The notes beneath the pieces were generated by a model. That model made no database searches. It was not told where the DNA came from and saw nothing but the letters and a program-made list of their open reading frames with translations. A DNA stretch of 64,000 nucleotides from Paraherbaspirillum soli (GTDB taxonomy: Bacteria; Pseudomonadota; Gammaproteobacteria; Burkholderiales; Burkholderiaceae_D): positions 124,001-188,000 of the forward strand of contig NZ_JBHSMT010000023.1 of the NCBI RefSeq assembly GCF_042654985.1, given 5' to 3'. The translations under genes were made by a program, and so were the position numbers. Positions within the stretch are counted from its first letter, which is position 1, and the number at the start of each line of letters is the position of its first letter. Shown here piece by piece: positions 35,108 to 44,917 of the stretch.

Positions 35108-38100
35108 TTACAGCTTAGCCAGCAATGTCTTGGCAGCATCGACCTGCTCGGCACTACCGCCCTTCAACACTTCTTCCAGCAACTCACGGGCGCCTTCTTT
35201 GTCGCCAATTTCCTTGTAAGCGACGGCCAGGTCAAGCTTGGTCGCCATTTCTGGATTGCCGGTCGCTGCAGGCGTGGCTACTTCCGCTGCAACATGACTG
35301 ACAGAAGCAGCCACCGGTGCTGCGGCGTGCCCCGGAACTGCACTGTCCAGATCCAGACTCATGTCTGGCAGGCTGAATTCGAGCGGCGTTGCCGTTACTG
35401 CCGCTTCCTGGACATGTGATGTCGGCGCAGGCGCGTTGACTACCGGTTTAACATCGGCCGGAATATCAATATGCGCAACCGACGGCTCATATTTCGATGG
35501 CTGGCCGCCAGCAGGCGGGAACTCGATACCACCCAGGTCCAGCGGTTCGATTGCCGGCGCACTTTGCGCGACAGCCTTTGCCGGCGCTGCGCTGGCAGCG
35601 GCTACCGCAGCGGCAGGCGCTTTCTTCTCCAGCTCAAAATCGAGCGCATCCATCATGGATCTGGCGGCATCGTGGGATGGCGACAGCAATACGGTGTCCT
35701 GATTGGCGGAAGCTTCGCTACCTAGCACTTCCAGATCGAAATCCATATCGTTCGCATGCGCCTGGTCAGCCGCAGCCTTGGCTTGCTGTCCCAACTCGCC
35801 ACCTGTCAGAGGCGCCAGCAATTGCACTGGCTCTGCCGCTTTTTCCACCACCACTGGAGCTGCTTGCGGCTGAGTCGGGGCGGTCAGCGAATTGAAGTCG
35901 AGGCCGTCCATAGTCTGGGTCGGCGCTGTAATCGCGTTGGCTTTGGCGATCACTTGGTCCTGCAATTTGCCACTGCCATACAAAGGATTGGCTGGATCCA
36001 CAGTGACTCCGAGTGCAGCAGCCTGCTGCCAGTCGTCGCCCTCGCCGCCCGTCAAGCTATACAGCTCGCTCGCCAGGATTTCAAACGAACGAGGATCTTT
36101 GCGATTGGCGTAAATTTCCAGCAACTTGACGCGAATGGCATTGCGTTGCGGTTGGCTGCGCAGCGCCTCTTTCAAAATTTCTTCGGCCTGGGCATCGCGA
36201 CCATAAGCGATATAGACATCGGCCTCGGCAACCGGATCGACGTTGGTGTCGAGGTGGCTGACCGACGGCACGAAATTCGAATTGAAAATACTGTTTTTGG
36301 TATCGACGCTTTGTCCGCCAGTCGATCCAAACAGCGAATTCCCTTTCAGCCCGGTACTGGTCGGCACGCCGCTACTGTCCATGAATGCCTGTTGCAGCTT
36401 TTTATTGCGACGATAGCGATAGATGCCAAGGCCGGCCAATATCGCCGCCAGCACGCCGCCGATTGGCAGCAGGAATGGGTTGTCGGTCACACTCGCCAGG
36501 AAGCCAGGTTCAGCAGCTGGCGGCGTAACGACCGCAGGCTTGGCCTCAGGAGCCGGAGCAGGAGTCACTGCCGGCGCGGCGGCAACTGCTGGAGCTGGAG
36601 CTGGAGCCGGTGCCGGCTCTGCCGCAGCGCTCGCGTCCGGGGTGGACGCCGCGGCTACAGCAGGAGCTGCGGCAGCGACATCGGCTACTGCAGCGGCAGC
36701 CGGAGTTGCCACTGGCGTTGCCGCTGGAACTGGAGCTGGAGCCGGAGCGGCTTGAGCGGTTGGAGCTGAAGGCGCCGGAGTCGCTGCAGGCGCTTTTGCT
36801 GCGGCATCAGGCGTTGCAGGCTTCACATTGCTGGCTTGATTCTGCAGCTCTGCCAGATTTTTATTTTTCACTTCGAGAGTTTTTTGCAGGTCGCTGACAT
36901 TCTTCTCCAGCACCTTGACTCGCGCCGCAGCCTCGGCCGCTGCCTTTTCGCGCGCAATCTTTTCTTCGGTCGCTGCGGTATTAGCCGCGCCACCAGCTGC
37001 TCCGGCGCCAGCGCCGCGGGACAGCTTCAATTTATCCTTCGATTCGCTCGCCGGCGTGGATTGCTCTTCCACTTTGGCAGTAATTTTGCCGCCGCCGCTT
37101 TGCTTGGACTCGCTCGCCTGATTCGGTTCCGCAGCCGCGACTTGACCCGCGAGGTTATTGCGGTAGCTCTTGAAATCCCGGGCCTGAGCCAACACGACCT
37201 TTTTCGCTTCCGACGGGGTCACATTGCGCACCGCATCTGCGCCTGGAATCGACAAAATCTGACCGCTGCGCAAGCGATTCATATTCTTGCCGGCGAACGC
37301 GTTTTGATTGTTCCGATACAGGGCCACCAGCATTTGATCCAGCGATACGCCGGCTGGCAGGTTTTCGCTGGCGATACGTTCCAGCGTGTCGCCCTTCTTG
37401 ACGTGATAGTCGGCGCCTGCTGGCTGCGACGTTTTTTGTGCCTGTGCCGCCTTAAAGTCGGCGTCTGCCTGCTGCGATGCCTTCAACGCCATCTTCTCTT
37501 CGTCGCTCATCGGCTTGGTTGCACCGGCAGTATTGCTCGCTACCGCTTTCGCAGCGGCTGCACGTGTAGCGGCCGACATTGTCGAACGTTCCGCGGTCGA
37601 AGCTGGAGCTGAACGGTCAACACTTGGCGCTGCTGTCGCTGCGGCTGCGCGCGCAGGTGCGGCAATTTGCGCTGGCTGAGCCGAGCGGTGACCAGCTGGA
37701 TCGAGCAGCACGGTGTATTCACGCAACAATTGCGAACTGGTTCCGCCGAGTTCCATCAGCATGTCGACGAACGGTTCGTTGACCGGCTGCGTCGATGTCA
37801 CGCGAACAAATCTACGGCCATTACGCTGCTCGATTGAAAACTGCAAGGACATCAAAACCGGGTTGAATTCTATATTGGCTCGCTGATAACTTTCGTGGTT
37901 AGCCAGCTTGGCGACCAGTGCCCCTGCTTCATCTGGAGTCACTGAGGTCAGCTCAATTTCCGCGCGTAACGGTTGCCCCAGCGAAGAAAGCACGGTTAAT
38001 TTACCCAATCCGGCTGCATCCGCGTTGGAAATCAGCATCAATGCGGAAATGACAGCCACATTCAGCGTCTTTAGGCCGGTGGAAATAAATTTATTCGAAG

Positions 38101-38134
38101 AATTCGGGTGCATGTTGTGTGGCATGAAAGACAT
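35108..38134 (-). CDS. fimV: FimV/HubP polar landmark protein
   Basis: 1008 residues. The signal or membrane-entry segment is at about 20-41 (NVAVISALMLISNADA), followed by the FimV N-terminal domain LGKLTVLSSLGQPLRAEIELTS. A LysM domain lies near 245-295 (YHVKKGDTLERIA). A coiled coil around 385-430 and an Ala/Pro-rich low-complexity stretch precede one membrane helix (PIGGVLAAILAGLGIYRY). The acidic cytoplasmic tail ends in a TPR-like FimV C-terminal module. FimV binds peptidoglycan at the pole and organises type IV pili and chemotaxis. The Ala/Pro repeats make the region prone to length variation. Confidence 0.93.
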   Translation of the reverse strand: MSFMPHNMHPNSSNKFISTGLKTLNVAVISALMLISNADAAGLGKLTVLSSLGQPLRAEIELTSVTPDEAGALVAKLANHESYQRANIEFNPVLMSLQFSIEQRNGRRFVRVTSTQPVNEPFVDMLMELGGTSSQLLREYTVLLDPAGHRSAQPAQIAAPARAAAATAAPSVDRSAPASTAERSTMSAATRAAAAKAVASNTAGATKPMSDEEKMALKASQQADADFKAAQAQKTSQPAGADYHVKKGDTLERIASENLPAGVSLDQMLVALYRNNQNAFAGKNMNRLRSGQILSIPGADAVRNVTPSEAKKVVLAQARDFKSYRNNLAGQVAAAEPNQASESKQSGGGKITAKVEEQSTPASESKDKLKLSRGAGAGAAGGAANTAATEEKIAREKAAAEAAARVKVLEKNVSDLQKTLEVKNKNLAELQNQASNVKPATPDAAAKAPAATPAPSAPTAQAAPAPAPVPAATPVATPAAAAVADVAAAAPAVAAASTPDASAAAEPAPAPAPAPAVAAAPAVTPAPAPEAKPAVVTPPAAEPGFLASVTDNPFLLPIGGVLAAILAGLGIYRYRRNKKLQQAFMDSSGVPTSTGLKGNSLFGSTGGQSVDTKNSIFNSNFVPSVSHLDTNVDPVAEADVYIAYGRDAQAEEILKEALRSQPQRNAIRVKLLEIYANRKDPRSFEILASELYSLTGGEGDDWQQAAALGVTVDPANPLYGSGKLQDQVIAKANAITAPTQTMDGLDFNSLTAPTQPQAAPVVVEKAAEPVQLLAPLTGGELGQQAKAAADQAHANDMDFDLEVLGSEASANQDTVLLSPSHDAARSMMDALDFELEKKAPAAAVAAASAAPAKAVAQSAPAIEPLDLGGIEFPPAGGQPSKYEPSVAHIDIPADVKPVVNAPAPTSHVQEAAVTATPLEFSLPDMSLDLDSAVPGHAAAPVAASVSHVAAEVATPAATGNPEMATKLDLAVAYKEIGDKEGARELLEEVLKGGSAEQVDAAKTLLAKL

Positions 38135-38248
38135 TCCGTTGGCGTATATTGAAAAACGAATCTTGCTGGAAGCAAATACTGTATACAGTTTTTTTAAAAA
38201 TCAAGAATAATTTTGATACTCAGGTGTAACAATGTTTGACGGATATGT

Positions 38249-38288
38249 TAAACCCGCTAAGACTTTCATTGACGAAAATCTTAGCGGG
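38249..38288 (-). terminator. Terminator-like hairpin between asd and fimV
   Basis: Perfect 10-bp stem CCCGCTAAGA / TCTTAGCGGG with a 16-base loop that can pair further (TTTC/GAAA). On the minus strand it is followed by TTTAAC, a weak U-tract. It lies about 45 bases after the asd stop and probably separates the leu-asd unit from fimV. Confidence 0.65.
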
Positions 38289-38331
38289 CAACGTTGCAAA
38301 CCAGAAACGATACCACAACTATTGGCGTAAA

Positions 38332-39465
38332 TCAGATATCTAGCACAATACGCAACATTCTGCGCAGTGGTTCCGCGGCGCCCCACAAAAGTTGGTCGCC
38401 GACGGTAAATGCCGACAAATAATCGCCACCCATTTGCAATTTTCGCAAGCGACCGACAGGAATTGTCAGGCTGCCGGTGACTGCCGCCGGGGTCAGGTCG
38501 CGCATCGATGCTTCACGATTGTTCGGCACCACCTTCACCCATTGATTATTACTGGCGATGATGTCGCTGATTTCATCCAGCGGCACATCTTTTTTCAGCT
38601 TGATGGTCAATGCCTGCGAATGGCAGCGCATGGCGCCGATCCGAATGCATAATCCATCCACTGGAATGGCCTTGCGATCGCTGCTGAAGCCTGCGCCACG
38701 ACCAAGAATCTTGTTGGTTTCTGCGCTGCCCTTCCATTCTTCCTTGGACATGCCGTCGCCCAGATCCTTGTCGATCCACGGGATCAGGTTGCCGCCCAGC
38801 GGCACGCCGAACTGCTTGACTTCATCAGGCGCCATCGCCAGCTGCTTGCCCAATACCTTGCGATCGATTTCGAGAATTGCCGATTTCGGATCATCCAGCA
38901 GTGTCTTGACTTCCGCATTGATCGAGCCGAATTGCGTCAGCAATTCGCGCATGTGCTGGGCACCCCCGCCCGATGCCGCTTGATAGGTCATCGAGGTAAT
39001 CCATTCGATCAGATCCTGCTGGAACAGGCCGCCCAGGCCCATCATCATGCAGGACACGGTGCAGTTGCCGCCGATGTAGTTTTTGACGCCGCGCTGCAAG
39101 CCGTCCTTGATCACATCGAGGTTGACCGGATCGAGGACGATGATCGCATCATCTTTCATCCGCAACGTCGATGCGGCATCAATCCAATAACCGTTCCAGC
39201 CTTCGGCACGCAGCTTCGGGAAGATCTCGCTGGTGTAGTCGCCGCCCTGGCAGGTAATAATGATGTCGCATTTTTTCAACGCCCCAATGTCATTGGCGTC
39301 TTTTAATGTCGTTTCATTTTTCGCCAATGCCGGTGCTTTACCGCCGGCATTTGAAGTTGAAAAAAATACCGGTTCAATATGGGCAAAATCGCCCTCTTCC
39401 TGCATCCGCTGCATCAGGACCGAACCCACCATGCCACGCCAACCGACTAAACCAACCAGTTTCAT
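38332..39465 (-). CDS. asd: Aspartate-semialdehyde dehydrogenase
   Basis: 377 residues from ATG 39465, where the family begins (MKLVGLVGWRGMVGSVLMQRM split by the NADP loop). The catalytic Cys135 is in GGNCTVSCM. It reduces aspartyl phosphate on the way to lysine, threonine, methionine and diaminopimelate. Its length matches the Gram-negative class. It lies between leuB and fimV, a conserved order. Confidence 0.97.
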   Translation of the reverse strand: MKLVGLVGWRGMVGSVLMQRMQEEGDFAHIEPVFFSTSNAGGKAPALAKNETTLKDANDIGALKKCDIIITCQGGDYTSEIFPKLRAEGWNGYWIDAASTLRMKDDAIIVLDPVNLDVIKDGLQRGVKNYIGGNCTVSCMMMGLGGLFQQDLIEWITSMTYQAASGGGAQHMRELLTQFGSINAEVKTLLDDPKSAILEIDRKVLGKQLAMAPDEVKQFGVPLGGNLIPWIDKDLGDGMSKEEWKGSAETNKILGRGAGFSSDRKAIPVDGLCIRIGAMRCHSQALTIKLKKDVPLDEISDIIASNNQWVKVVPNNREASMRDLTPAAVTGSLTIPVGRLRKLQMGGDYLSAFTVGDQLLWGAAEPLRRMLRIVLDI

Positions 39466-39539
39466 TATCGTTCCCTCAAACATACACGGGAAAAGCCCCG
39501 CAACTTCATACTCTCGGCAGTACCGCTCGCCAAATCGCT

Positions 39540-40610
39540 TTAAGCCAATGCCTTGACTACCGCATCGCCCATCTCTTTGGTGCCAATTTTTGTCGTGCCT
39601 GCCTCATAGATATCAGCAGTACGCAAACCTTGTGCCAGCACCTTTTTGACAGCTCGCTCAACCCGGTCAGCCTGCTCCGCTTTGTTCAGCGAGAAGCGCA
39701 GCATCATTGCAACCGACAAAATGGTCGCCAGCGGATTGGCAATGCCCTTGCCCGCGATATCCGGCGCCGAACCGTGCGACGGCTCGTACAAACCCTTGTT
39801 GTTGGCATCCAGCGAAGCCGAAGGCAGCATGCCGATCGAACCGGTCAGCATCGCCGCAGCGTCGGACAAAATGTCGCCGAACATATTGCCGGTCACGATC
39901 ACGTCGAATTTCTTCGGTGCGCGCACCAGCTGCATTGCCGCATTGTCAACATACATGTGATCGAGTGCGACATCCGGATATTCCCGGTGGACGTCGGTAA
40001 CGATATCTTTCCAAAATTGGAAAGTTTCCAGCACGTTGGCCTTGTCGACGCTGGTCAGGCGCTTGTCGCGCTTTTGCGCGGCCTGAAACGCCACATGGGC
40101 GATACGGCGGATTTCCGACTCGGCGTAGCGCATGGTGTCAAAGCCTTCGCGCTCGCCCTTGAAAGCGCCGTCCGGCGCAATGCGCACGCCGCGCGGCTGC
40201 CCAAAATAAATATCGCCGGTCAATTCGCGGATGATCAGGATGTCCAGTCCGGACACCACTTCCGGCTTCAGGGTCGATGCGCCCGCCAGTTCTGGATATA
40301 AGATTGCCGGCCGCAAATTGGCAAACAGGCCGAGATTCTTGCGCAGTCCCAGGATCGCCTGCTCCGGCCGCAAGGCTCGCTCCAGCGTGTCGTACTTCCA
40401 GTCGCCGACGGCGCCGAACAAAATGGCATCGGCTTCCTGCGCCAGCTTTAGCGTGCCATCCGGCAGCGGATGACCGTGGGCGACGTAACCGGCGCCGCCC
40501 ACCGGCGCGCTTTCCAGCTCAAATTTCTCGTCGAGCGCATTCAGGACGTTGACCGCTTGTTCAACGATTTCGGGACCAATGCCATCGCCTGGCAAGATTG
40601 CAATTTTCAT
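39540..40610 (-). CDS. leuB: 3-isopropylmalate dehydrogenase
   Basis: 356 residues. NAD-dependent oxidative decarboxylase of leucine synthesis. It begins MKIAILPGDGIGPE. The substrate-binding Arg and Lys residues are in the usual blocks (ALRPEQAILGLRKNL). The active-site segment is YEPSHGSAPDIAGKG. It follows leuD by 79 bases in the same operon. Confidence 0.97.
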   Translation of the reverse strand: MKIAILPGDGIGPEIVEQAVNVLNALDEKFELESAPVGGAGYVAHGHPLPDGTLKLAQEADAILFGAVGDWKYDTLERALRPEQAILGLRKNLGLFANLRPAILYPELAGASTLKPEVVSGLDILIIRELTGDIYFGQPRGVRIAPDGAFKGEREGFDTMRYAESEIRRIAHVAFQAAQKRDKRLTSVDKANVLETFQFWKDIVTDVHREYPDVALDHMYVDNAAMQLVRAPKKFDVIVTGNMFGDILSDAAAMLTGSIGMLPSASLDANNKGLYEPSHGSAPDIAGKGIANPLATILSVAMMLRFSLNKAEQADRVERAVKKVLAQGLRTADIYEAGTTKIGTKEMGDAVVKALA

Positions 40611-40689
40611 TTTTTCCTGGAATTTTCTTGGGAATTCGGTTGCTCAAAAAAACGCTGACGGCGGCGCTCGGGAGCAGAATCAATACAAT

Positions 40690-41337
40690 TCAAATCGTAT
40701 TGCCCAGCCACGGTTGCGCAGCCAAATGACGCTCTTCAAAATCGCGAATCTTGTCGGCCTGGCGCAGGGTCAGTCCGATATCGTCAAGACCGTTCAGCAG
40801 GCAGTATTTGCGGAATTCGCCGACTTCGAATGGATAGCTGAGGCTGCCGTTGGCGGCGGCGACCAACTGTTTTTCAAGGTCGATGACCAGACGGAAGCCC
40901 GGGACAGCCTTGACTTCGTCGAATAGACGATCGATCTGCGCTTCCGGCAGGACGATGGGCAGCAAGCCGTTCTTGAAGCAATTATTGAAAAAGATATCGG
41001 CAAAGCTCGGCGCGATCACGGCGCGGAAACCATATTGATCAAGCGCCCACGGCGCGTGTTCGCGCGACGAGCCGCAACCGAAATTTTTGCGGGTCAACAG
41101 AATCGAAGCACCTTGATAACGCGCTTGATTCAAGACGAAATCAGGGTTCAGCGGACGACGGGAATTATCCATGCCTGGCTCGCCATGATCCAGATAACGC
41201 CACTCGTCGAACAAATTCGGACCGAAACCGGTGCGCTGAATCGACTTCAGGAATTGCTTCGGAATGATGGCATCGGTATCGACGTTAGCGCGATCCAGCG
41301 GCGCCACCAAACCATCCAAAACAGTAAATTTATTCAT
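40690..41337 (-). CDS. leuD: 3-isopropylmalate dehydratase small subunit
   Basis: 215 residues. The swivelling domain partner of LeuC. NVDTDAIIPKQFL and FGCGSSREHAPWAL are the small-subunit signatures of the aconitase family. It is separated from leuC by an unusual small lipoprotein gene at 41379-41504. Confidence 0.97.
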   Translation of the reverse strand: MNKFTVLDGLVAPLDRANVDTDAIIPKQFLKSIQRTGFGPNLFDEWRYLDHGEPGMDNSRRPLNPDFVLNQARYQGASILLTRKNFGCGSSREHAPWALDQYGFRAVIAPSFADIFFNNCFKNGLLPIVLPEAQIDRLFDEVKAVPGFRLVIDLEKQLVAAANGSLSYPFEVGEFRKYCLLNGLDDIGLTLRQADKIRDFEERHLAAQPWLGNTI

Positions 41338-41378
41338 GACTTTTGTATTCCATTATCGGATTGCGTGCATGCGCTCTA

Positions 41379-41504
41379 TCATTTGCCCTGCATTTTTTCG
41401 CCGACGTGCTCGATGTCCTTGCCAAAACCGTGAACGGTATTGCAGGCCACCAGCGTGGATCCAACGGCAATCAACAGAAAGAGTGTGACAATTTTTTTCA
41501 TCAT
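41379..41504 (-). CDS. Entericidin A/B-family small lipoprotein
   Basis: 41 residues. It starts with a double Met and two Lys, then a hydrophobic stretch and the lipobox LVAC (Cys21). The mature part NTVHGFGKDIEHVGEKMQG is the entericidin signature (N-T-x-x-G-x-G-x-D). These tiny membrane lipoproteins were described in E. coli as a toxin/antidote pair linked to stationary phase. Here only one is seen, inserted 11 bases after leuC and 41 bases before leuD. The same placement is common in Burkholderiales. Confidence 0.88.
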   Translation of the reverse strand: MMKKIVTLFLLIAVGSTLVACNTVHGFGKDIEHVGEKMQGK

Positions 41505-41515
41505 TTTGAGCTCTC

Positions 41516-42916
41516 TTACAGGGAACGGACATCAACGAAATGACCTGCGATACCGGCCGCCGCAGCCATTGCCGGACTCACCAGATGGGTCCGGCCGCCG
41601 GCACCCTGGCGGCCTTCGAAATTACGGTTGGAGGTTGAGGCGCAACGTTCGCCCGGCTCCAGCCGATCGGCATTCATTGCCAGGCACATGGAACAGCCCG
41701 GCTCGCGCCATTCGAATCCGGCATCCTTGAAAATCTTGTCCAGCCCTTCGCTTTCGGCCTGCTCCTTGACCAGCCCGGAACCCGGCACCACCATCGCCAG
41801 CTTGACGTTGGACGCGCGGAATTTGCCGCGCACCACGGCTGCTGCCGCGCGCAAATCCTCGATCCGGGAATTGGTGCAGGAGCCGATAAACACTTTATCG
41901 ATCAGGATATCTTGCATCGCAGTATTCGGCTTCAACGCCATGTAGGCCAGCGCCTTTTCCATGCCGTCCCGCTTGGTGGCGTCTTTTTCCTGATCAGGAT
42001 CCGGCACTCGGCCGTCGATCGCCACCACCATTTCAGGCGATGTGCCCCAGGTCACTTGCGGTTTGATTTCAGTGGCATCCAGCGTCACCACCAGGTCGAA
42101 CTTGGCGCCCTGATCGGAATGCAAAGTGCGCCAGTAATCTACTGCAAGGTCCCAATGTGGCCCTGACGGAGAGAACGGACGGCCTTTGACGTAATCGATG
42201 GTGGTGTCATCGACCGCAATCATGCCGGCCCGCGCACCGGCTTCAATCGCCATGTTGCAGACTGTCATGCGGCCTTCCATCGACAATGCGCGGATGGTCG
42301 AACCGGCGAATTCGATCGCGTAGCCGGTACCGCCTGCGGTGCCGATCTTGCCGATGATCGCCAGCACGATGTCTTTGGCCGTGATGCCGTTCGGAATCTC
42401 GCCGTCGACTTGCACCAGCATGGATTTGGATTTTTTGGCCAGCAGGGTCTGAGTGGCCAGCACGTGCTCGACTTCGGAAGTGCCGATGCCGTGCGCCAGA
42501 CAGCCGAACGCGCCGTGGGTCGAGGTGTGCGAATCGCCGCACACCACGGTCATGCCGGGCAAGGTAGCGCCCTGCTCCGGCCCGATCACATGGACGATGC
42601 CCTGACGGTGGTCGCTCATGCTGAAATAGGTCAGCCCATAAGCCTTGGCATTGGCGTCCAGCGTCTCGACTTGCAGACGCGAGGTCTGGTCGGCGATGCC
42701 GTTGGCGCGATCGGTGGTCGGCACGTTGTGGTCGGCCACCATCAGATTGGCCGGAACCCGCCACGGCTGGCGGCCTGCCAGGCGCAGCCCCTCGAAAGCC
42801 TGGGGGCTGGTCACTTCATGCAACAGATGACGATCGATATATAGAATCGCCGTGCCATCCTCTTCGGTATGGACGACGTGAGATTCCCAGAGTTTGTCGT
42901 AGAGCGTTTTTAGCAT
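41516..42916 (-). CDS. leuC: 3-isopropylmalate dehydratase large subunit
   Basis: 466 residues from ATG 42916. Aconitase-family catalytic subunit with the 4Fe-4S ligands in FIGSCTNSRIED and PGCSMCLAMN. It isomerises 2- to 3-isopropylmalate with LeuD. It is the first gene of the leuC-ecn-leuD-leuB run, so the operon promoter should lie in 42917-43076. Confidence 0.97.
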   Translation of the reverse strand: MLKTLYDKLWESHVVHTEEDGTAILYIDRHLLHEVTSPQAFEGLRLAGRQPWRVPANLMVADHNVPTTDRANGIADQTSRLQVETLDANAKAYGLTYFSMSDHRQGIVHVIGPEQGATLPGMTVVCGDSHTSTHGAFGCLAHGIGTSEVEHVLATQTLLAKKSKSMLVQVDGEIPNGITAKDIVLAIIGKIGTAGGTGYAIEFAGSTIRALSMEGRMTVCNMAIEAGARAGMIAVDDTTIDYVKGRPFSPSGPHWDLAVDYWRTLHSDQGAKFDLVVTLDATEIKPQVTWGTSPEMVVAIDGRVPDPDQEKDATKRDGMEKALAYMALKPNTAMQDILIDKVFIGSCTNSRIEDLRAAAAVVRGKFRASNVKLAMVVPGSGLVKEQAESEGLDKIFKDAGFEWREPGCSMCLAMNADRLEPGERCASTSNRNFEGRQGAGGRTHLVSPAMAAAAGIAGHFVDVRSL

Positions 42917-43076
42917 GATCGATTCGCGTTCGAGGCCGCGCAAAACAGTGAATTTAGCTCTTGATTATGCCATAGATGCGGACGCCAAACCCTTTTGCTT
43001 GCAGCGAATGCGATGGCAAAACAGCAAGTGCCACCATCATTTCAACCAGCTTTGTTGCTCTCGAGTCAAGCTATTG

Positions 43077-43220
43077 CCCCCTCCCTAAAAACCGTAGCGA
43101 GCGGCCCAAGGTCTGGGGAAGAAGCGCAGCCGTACGGAGGTACGGCGACGAATATGTCACCCCTGCAGCCCAGAGATTGGCGAGTTTGCCAAACCCTGCA
43201 GTAGGTTTTTAGAGGTGCCC
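43077..43220. repeat. Palindromic interspersed element, copy 1
   Basis: About 144 bp. Left end CCCTAAAAACCGTAGCGAGCG and right end CTGCAGTAGGTTTTTAGAGG are near-complementary. Inside are the conserved inner stem CCAAGGTCTGGG / CCCAGAGATTGG and the central hairpin GCCGTAC-GGAG-GTACGGC. The left outer end is eroded relative to the other copies at 57191, 61832 and 62940. It lies between the leuC start and the EamA stop. Confidence 0.85.
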
Positions 43221-43225
43221 TATTG

Positions 43226-44098
43226 TCACGGTCGCCCAAAGCGCAAAGCCGTGAGTTTCCCGGTCGCCAGGGCGGTCCCGAACAGGACGATCAGGCAACC
43301 CGCCAGCATGGTCGGCGTCACTTCCTCCTTCAGGAAAATCGCGCCCCAGATCATGCCGAAGATAGGAATCAGAAACGTCACCGAAGCGGTATAGGCGGAA
43401 CCGGCGCTTTCCAGCAAGCGGTAGAAAATGGCGTAGGCGATACCGGTGCAGAGCACCCCCAAGCCGAGCACCGCGTACCAGGCGGTCGATGAAATCGGCA
43501 CCGCGGGCCAATACAGCAGCGCCAGCGGCAGCAGTACCACGGTGGCAAAAAACTGGCTGCCGAAGGCGACCACGAACGGCGGCACGCCGGCCAGCCGCTG
43601 TTTCGAATAATTGATGGCGATGCCGTAGAACAGCGTGGCCAGCAGCACCGCAGCAATCGCCAGCCAGACACTGGGCAGGCCCTCGCCGATCTTGTTCCAC
43701 ACCAGCGTCAACACCCCCACCATGCCGACCAGCAAGCCGATCACCTGGGTGCGCGCCATTGGGGTCCTCAACCACAAGAAGGCAATCAGCGCCGTCCACA
43801 GCGGCATGGTCGCGTTCAGGATCGCATCGAAGCCGGCGCTCAGGTAGAGCGTCGAGTACGCGAACAGGCAAAAAGGCAGCGCCGAATTGACAATCCCGAG
43901 CAACAGCAGCGGCCCGGCATTCTTGCGCAGATGATCGCGGGAGGCGGCCGAGCGCAGCACCGGCAGCAATACCACCGCTGCTATGCCTACCCGCAAGGCG
44001 ATCAGCGGCACCGGGCCAAACTCCGGCGTGCCGACGCGCATGAAAAGAAAGGATGCGCCCCAGATGGCGGCGAGAATCAAAAGTTCGACGATATTCAT
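43226..44098 (-). CDS. EamA/DMT-family transporter
   Basis: 290 residues from ATG 44098. Ten hydrophobic segments in two homologous EamA halves (first starting LLILAAIWGASFLFMRVG, second including VLLATLFYGIAINYSK). It is likely an inner-membrane exporter of a metabolite or amino acid; the substrate is not predictable. It stops six bases from repeat copy 1. A longer frame upstream to 44380 lacks a plausible N-terminus. Confidence 0.88.
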   Translation of the reverse strand: MNIVELLILAAIWGASFLFMRVGTPEFGPVPLIALRVGIAAVVLLPVLRSAASRDHLRKNAGPLLLLGIVNSALPFCLFAYSTLYLSAGFDAILNATMPLWTALIAFLWLRTPMARTQVIGLLVGMVGVLTLVWNKIGEGLPSVWLAIAAVLLATLFYGIAINYSKQRLAGVPPFVVAFGSQFFATVVLLPLALLYWPAVPISSTAWYAVLGLGVLCTGIAYAIFYRLLESAGSAYTASVTFLIPIFGMIWGAIFLKEEVTPTMLAGCLIVLFGTALATGKLTALRFGRP

Positions 44099-44917
44099 TG
44101 TTGGCTTTGCGTTCGGATTGAAGTGGACAGCGATGGTACTGCTGGATTTGGCAAAACGCACATCGCACCCGGATTGTAAGCGGACTAAAACAAACGGTCT
44201 GGTCAAATTCGGACATGGATGCACATGCCGCAGATTTTTGCAATCGAGCATCATCCCAGAAAAACAGCAGCGAAGAAATGTCCGCCAAAAAATATATGAC
44301 GCGAGATCGAGCGCATCGATTCCGGTTACCGCTCGATGATGGCTTTCGCCAACTGAACGCCGGGCGCGACGGGACGCCATCTCAGCTTATGCACGGTTGA
44401 GCTTGCCTCGTCATCGACCGATAGTTACCGGCCTTATTTCCGCCCCTTATTTCCCATCATTAATAGCTTGTCAAATTTGACGTAAATACAATAACCGCCC
44501 ACCCCTCCTTGGCGGTTTTTACCATTCTGTCGCAGCCGTTGCCGATTTTGGAAAACTAGCCAAATCCGCCATCGCCGCTGTCCGAACCTGACAGGGTTTT
44601 GTCATTAACACCTTGATCAGCACTCCTATTATCAGATCAACGCAAACGCACTTCTTCGACAGCATCGGTGTTGATCAACACAAAGACCCACACGCCGATC
44701 ACGCTGCCAGCTGTCGAAAAAAGACATTTTCGTTTTGAGGCTGCTAGCCATTCGCAATTCCTGTTGCCGCATTTGAAGCTCGTTTTCATCAGACGAACTT
44801 GCGCGACTCAGTGCGTTGCAAACATGACTGCTGCCTATGGCAACTCTTGTCTATAGATCGGGGCGTATAGGCGAGACACACAGGTGAATAAGCCCCAAAA
44901 CCTCAGGAGAAACAAAG
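44099..44917. other. Long intergenic region upstream of the Gly-rich locus
   Basis: About 820 bases. No open frame has a family signature or a good ribosome-binding site. It holds an isolated terminator-like hairpin at 44493-44521 and, at its end, the AGGAG that serves the gene at 44918. It must contain the EamA promoter (minus) and the Gly-rich locus promoter (plus). A small RNA ending at the hairpin is possible. Confidence 0.5.
44493..44521 (+). terminator. Orphan terminator-like hairpin
   Basis: Stem AACCGCC / GGCGGTT with an 11-base loop, followed on the plus strand by TTTA. No plus-strand gene ends nearby, so it may end an unrecognised small transcript. Confidence 0.45.

Noticed and set aside
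43209..44288. 359-codon minus-strand frame overlapping the EamA gene
   Set aside because: It is a different frame of the transporter with Arg/Asp-rich nonsense sequence; the EamA frame has clear membrane helices.
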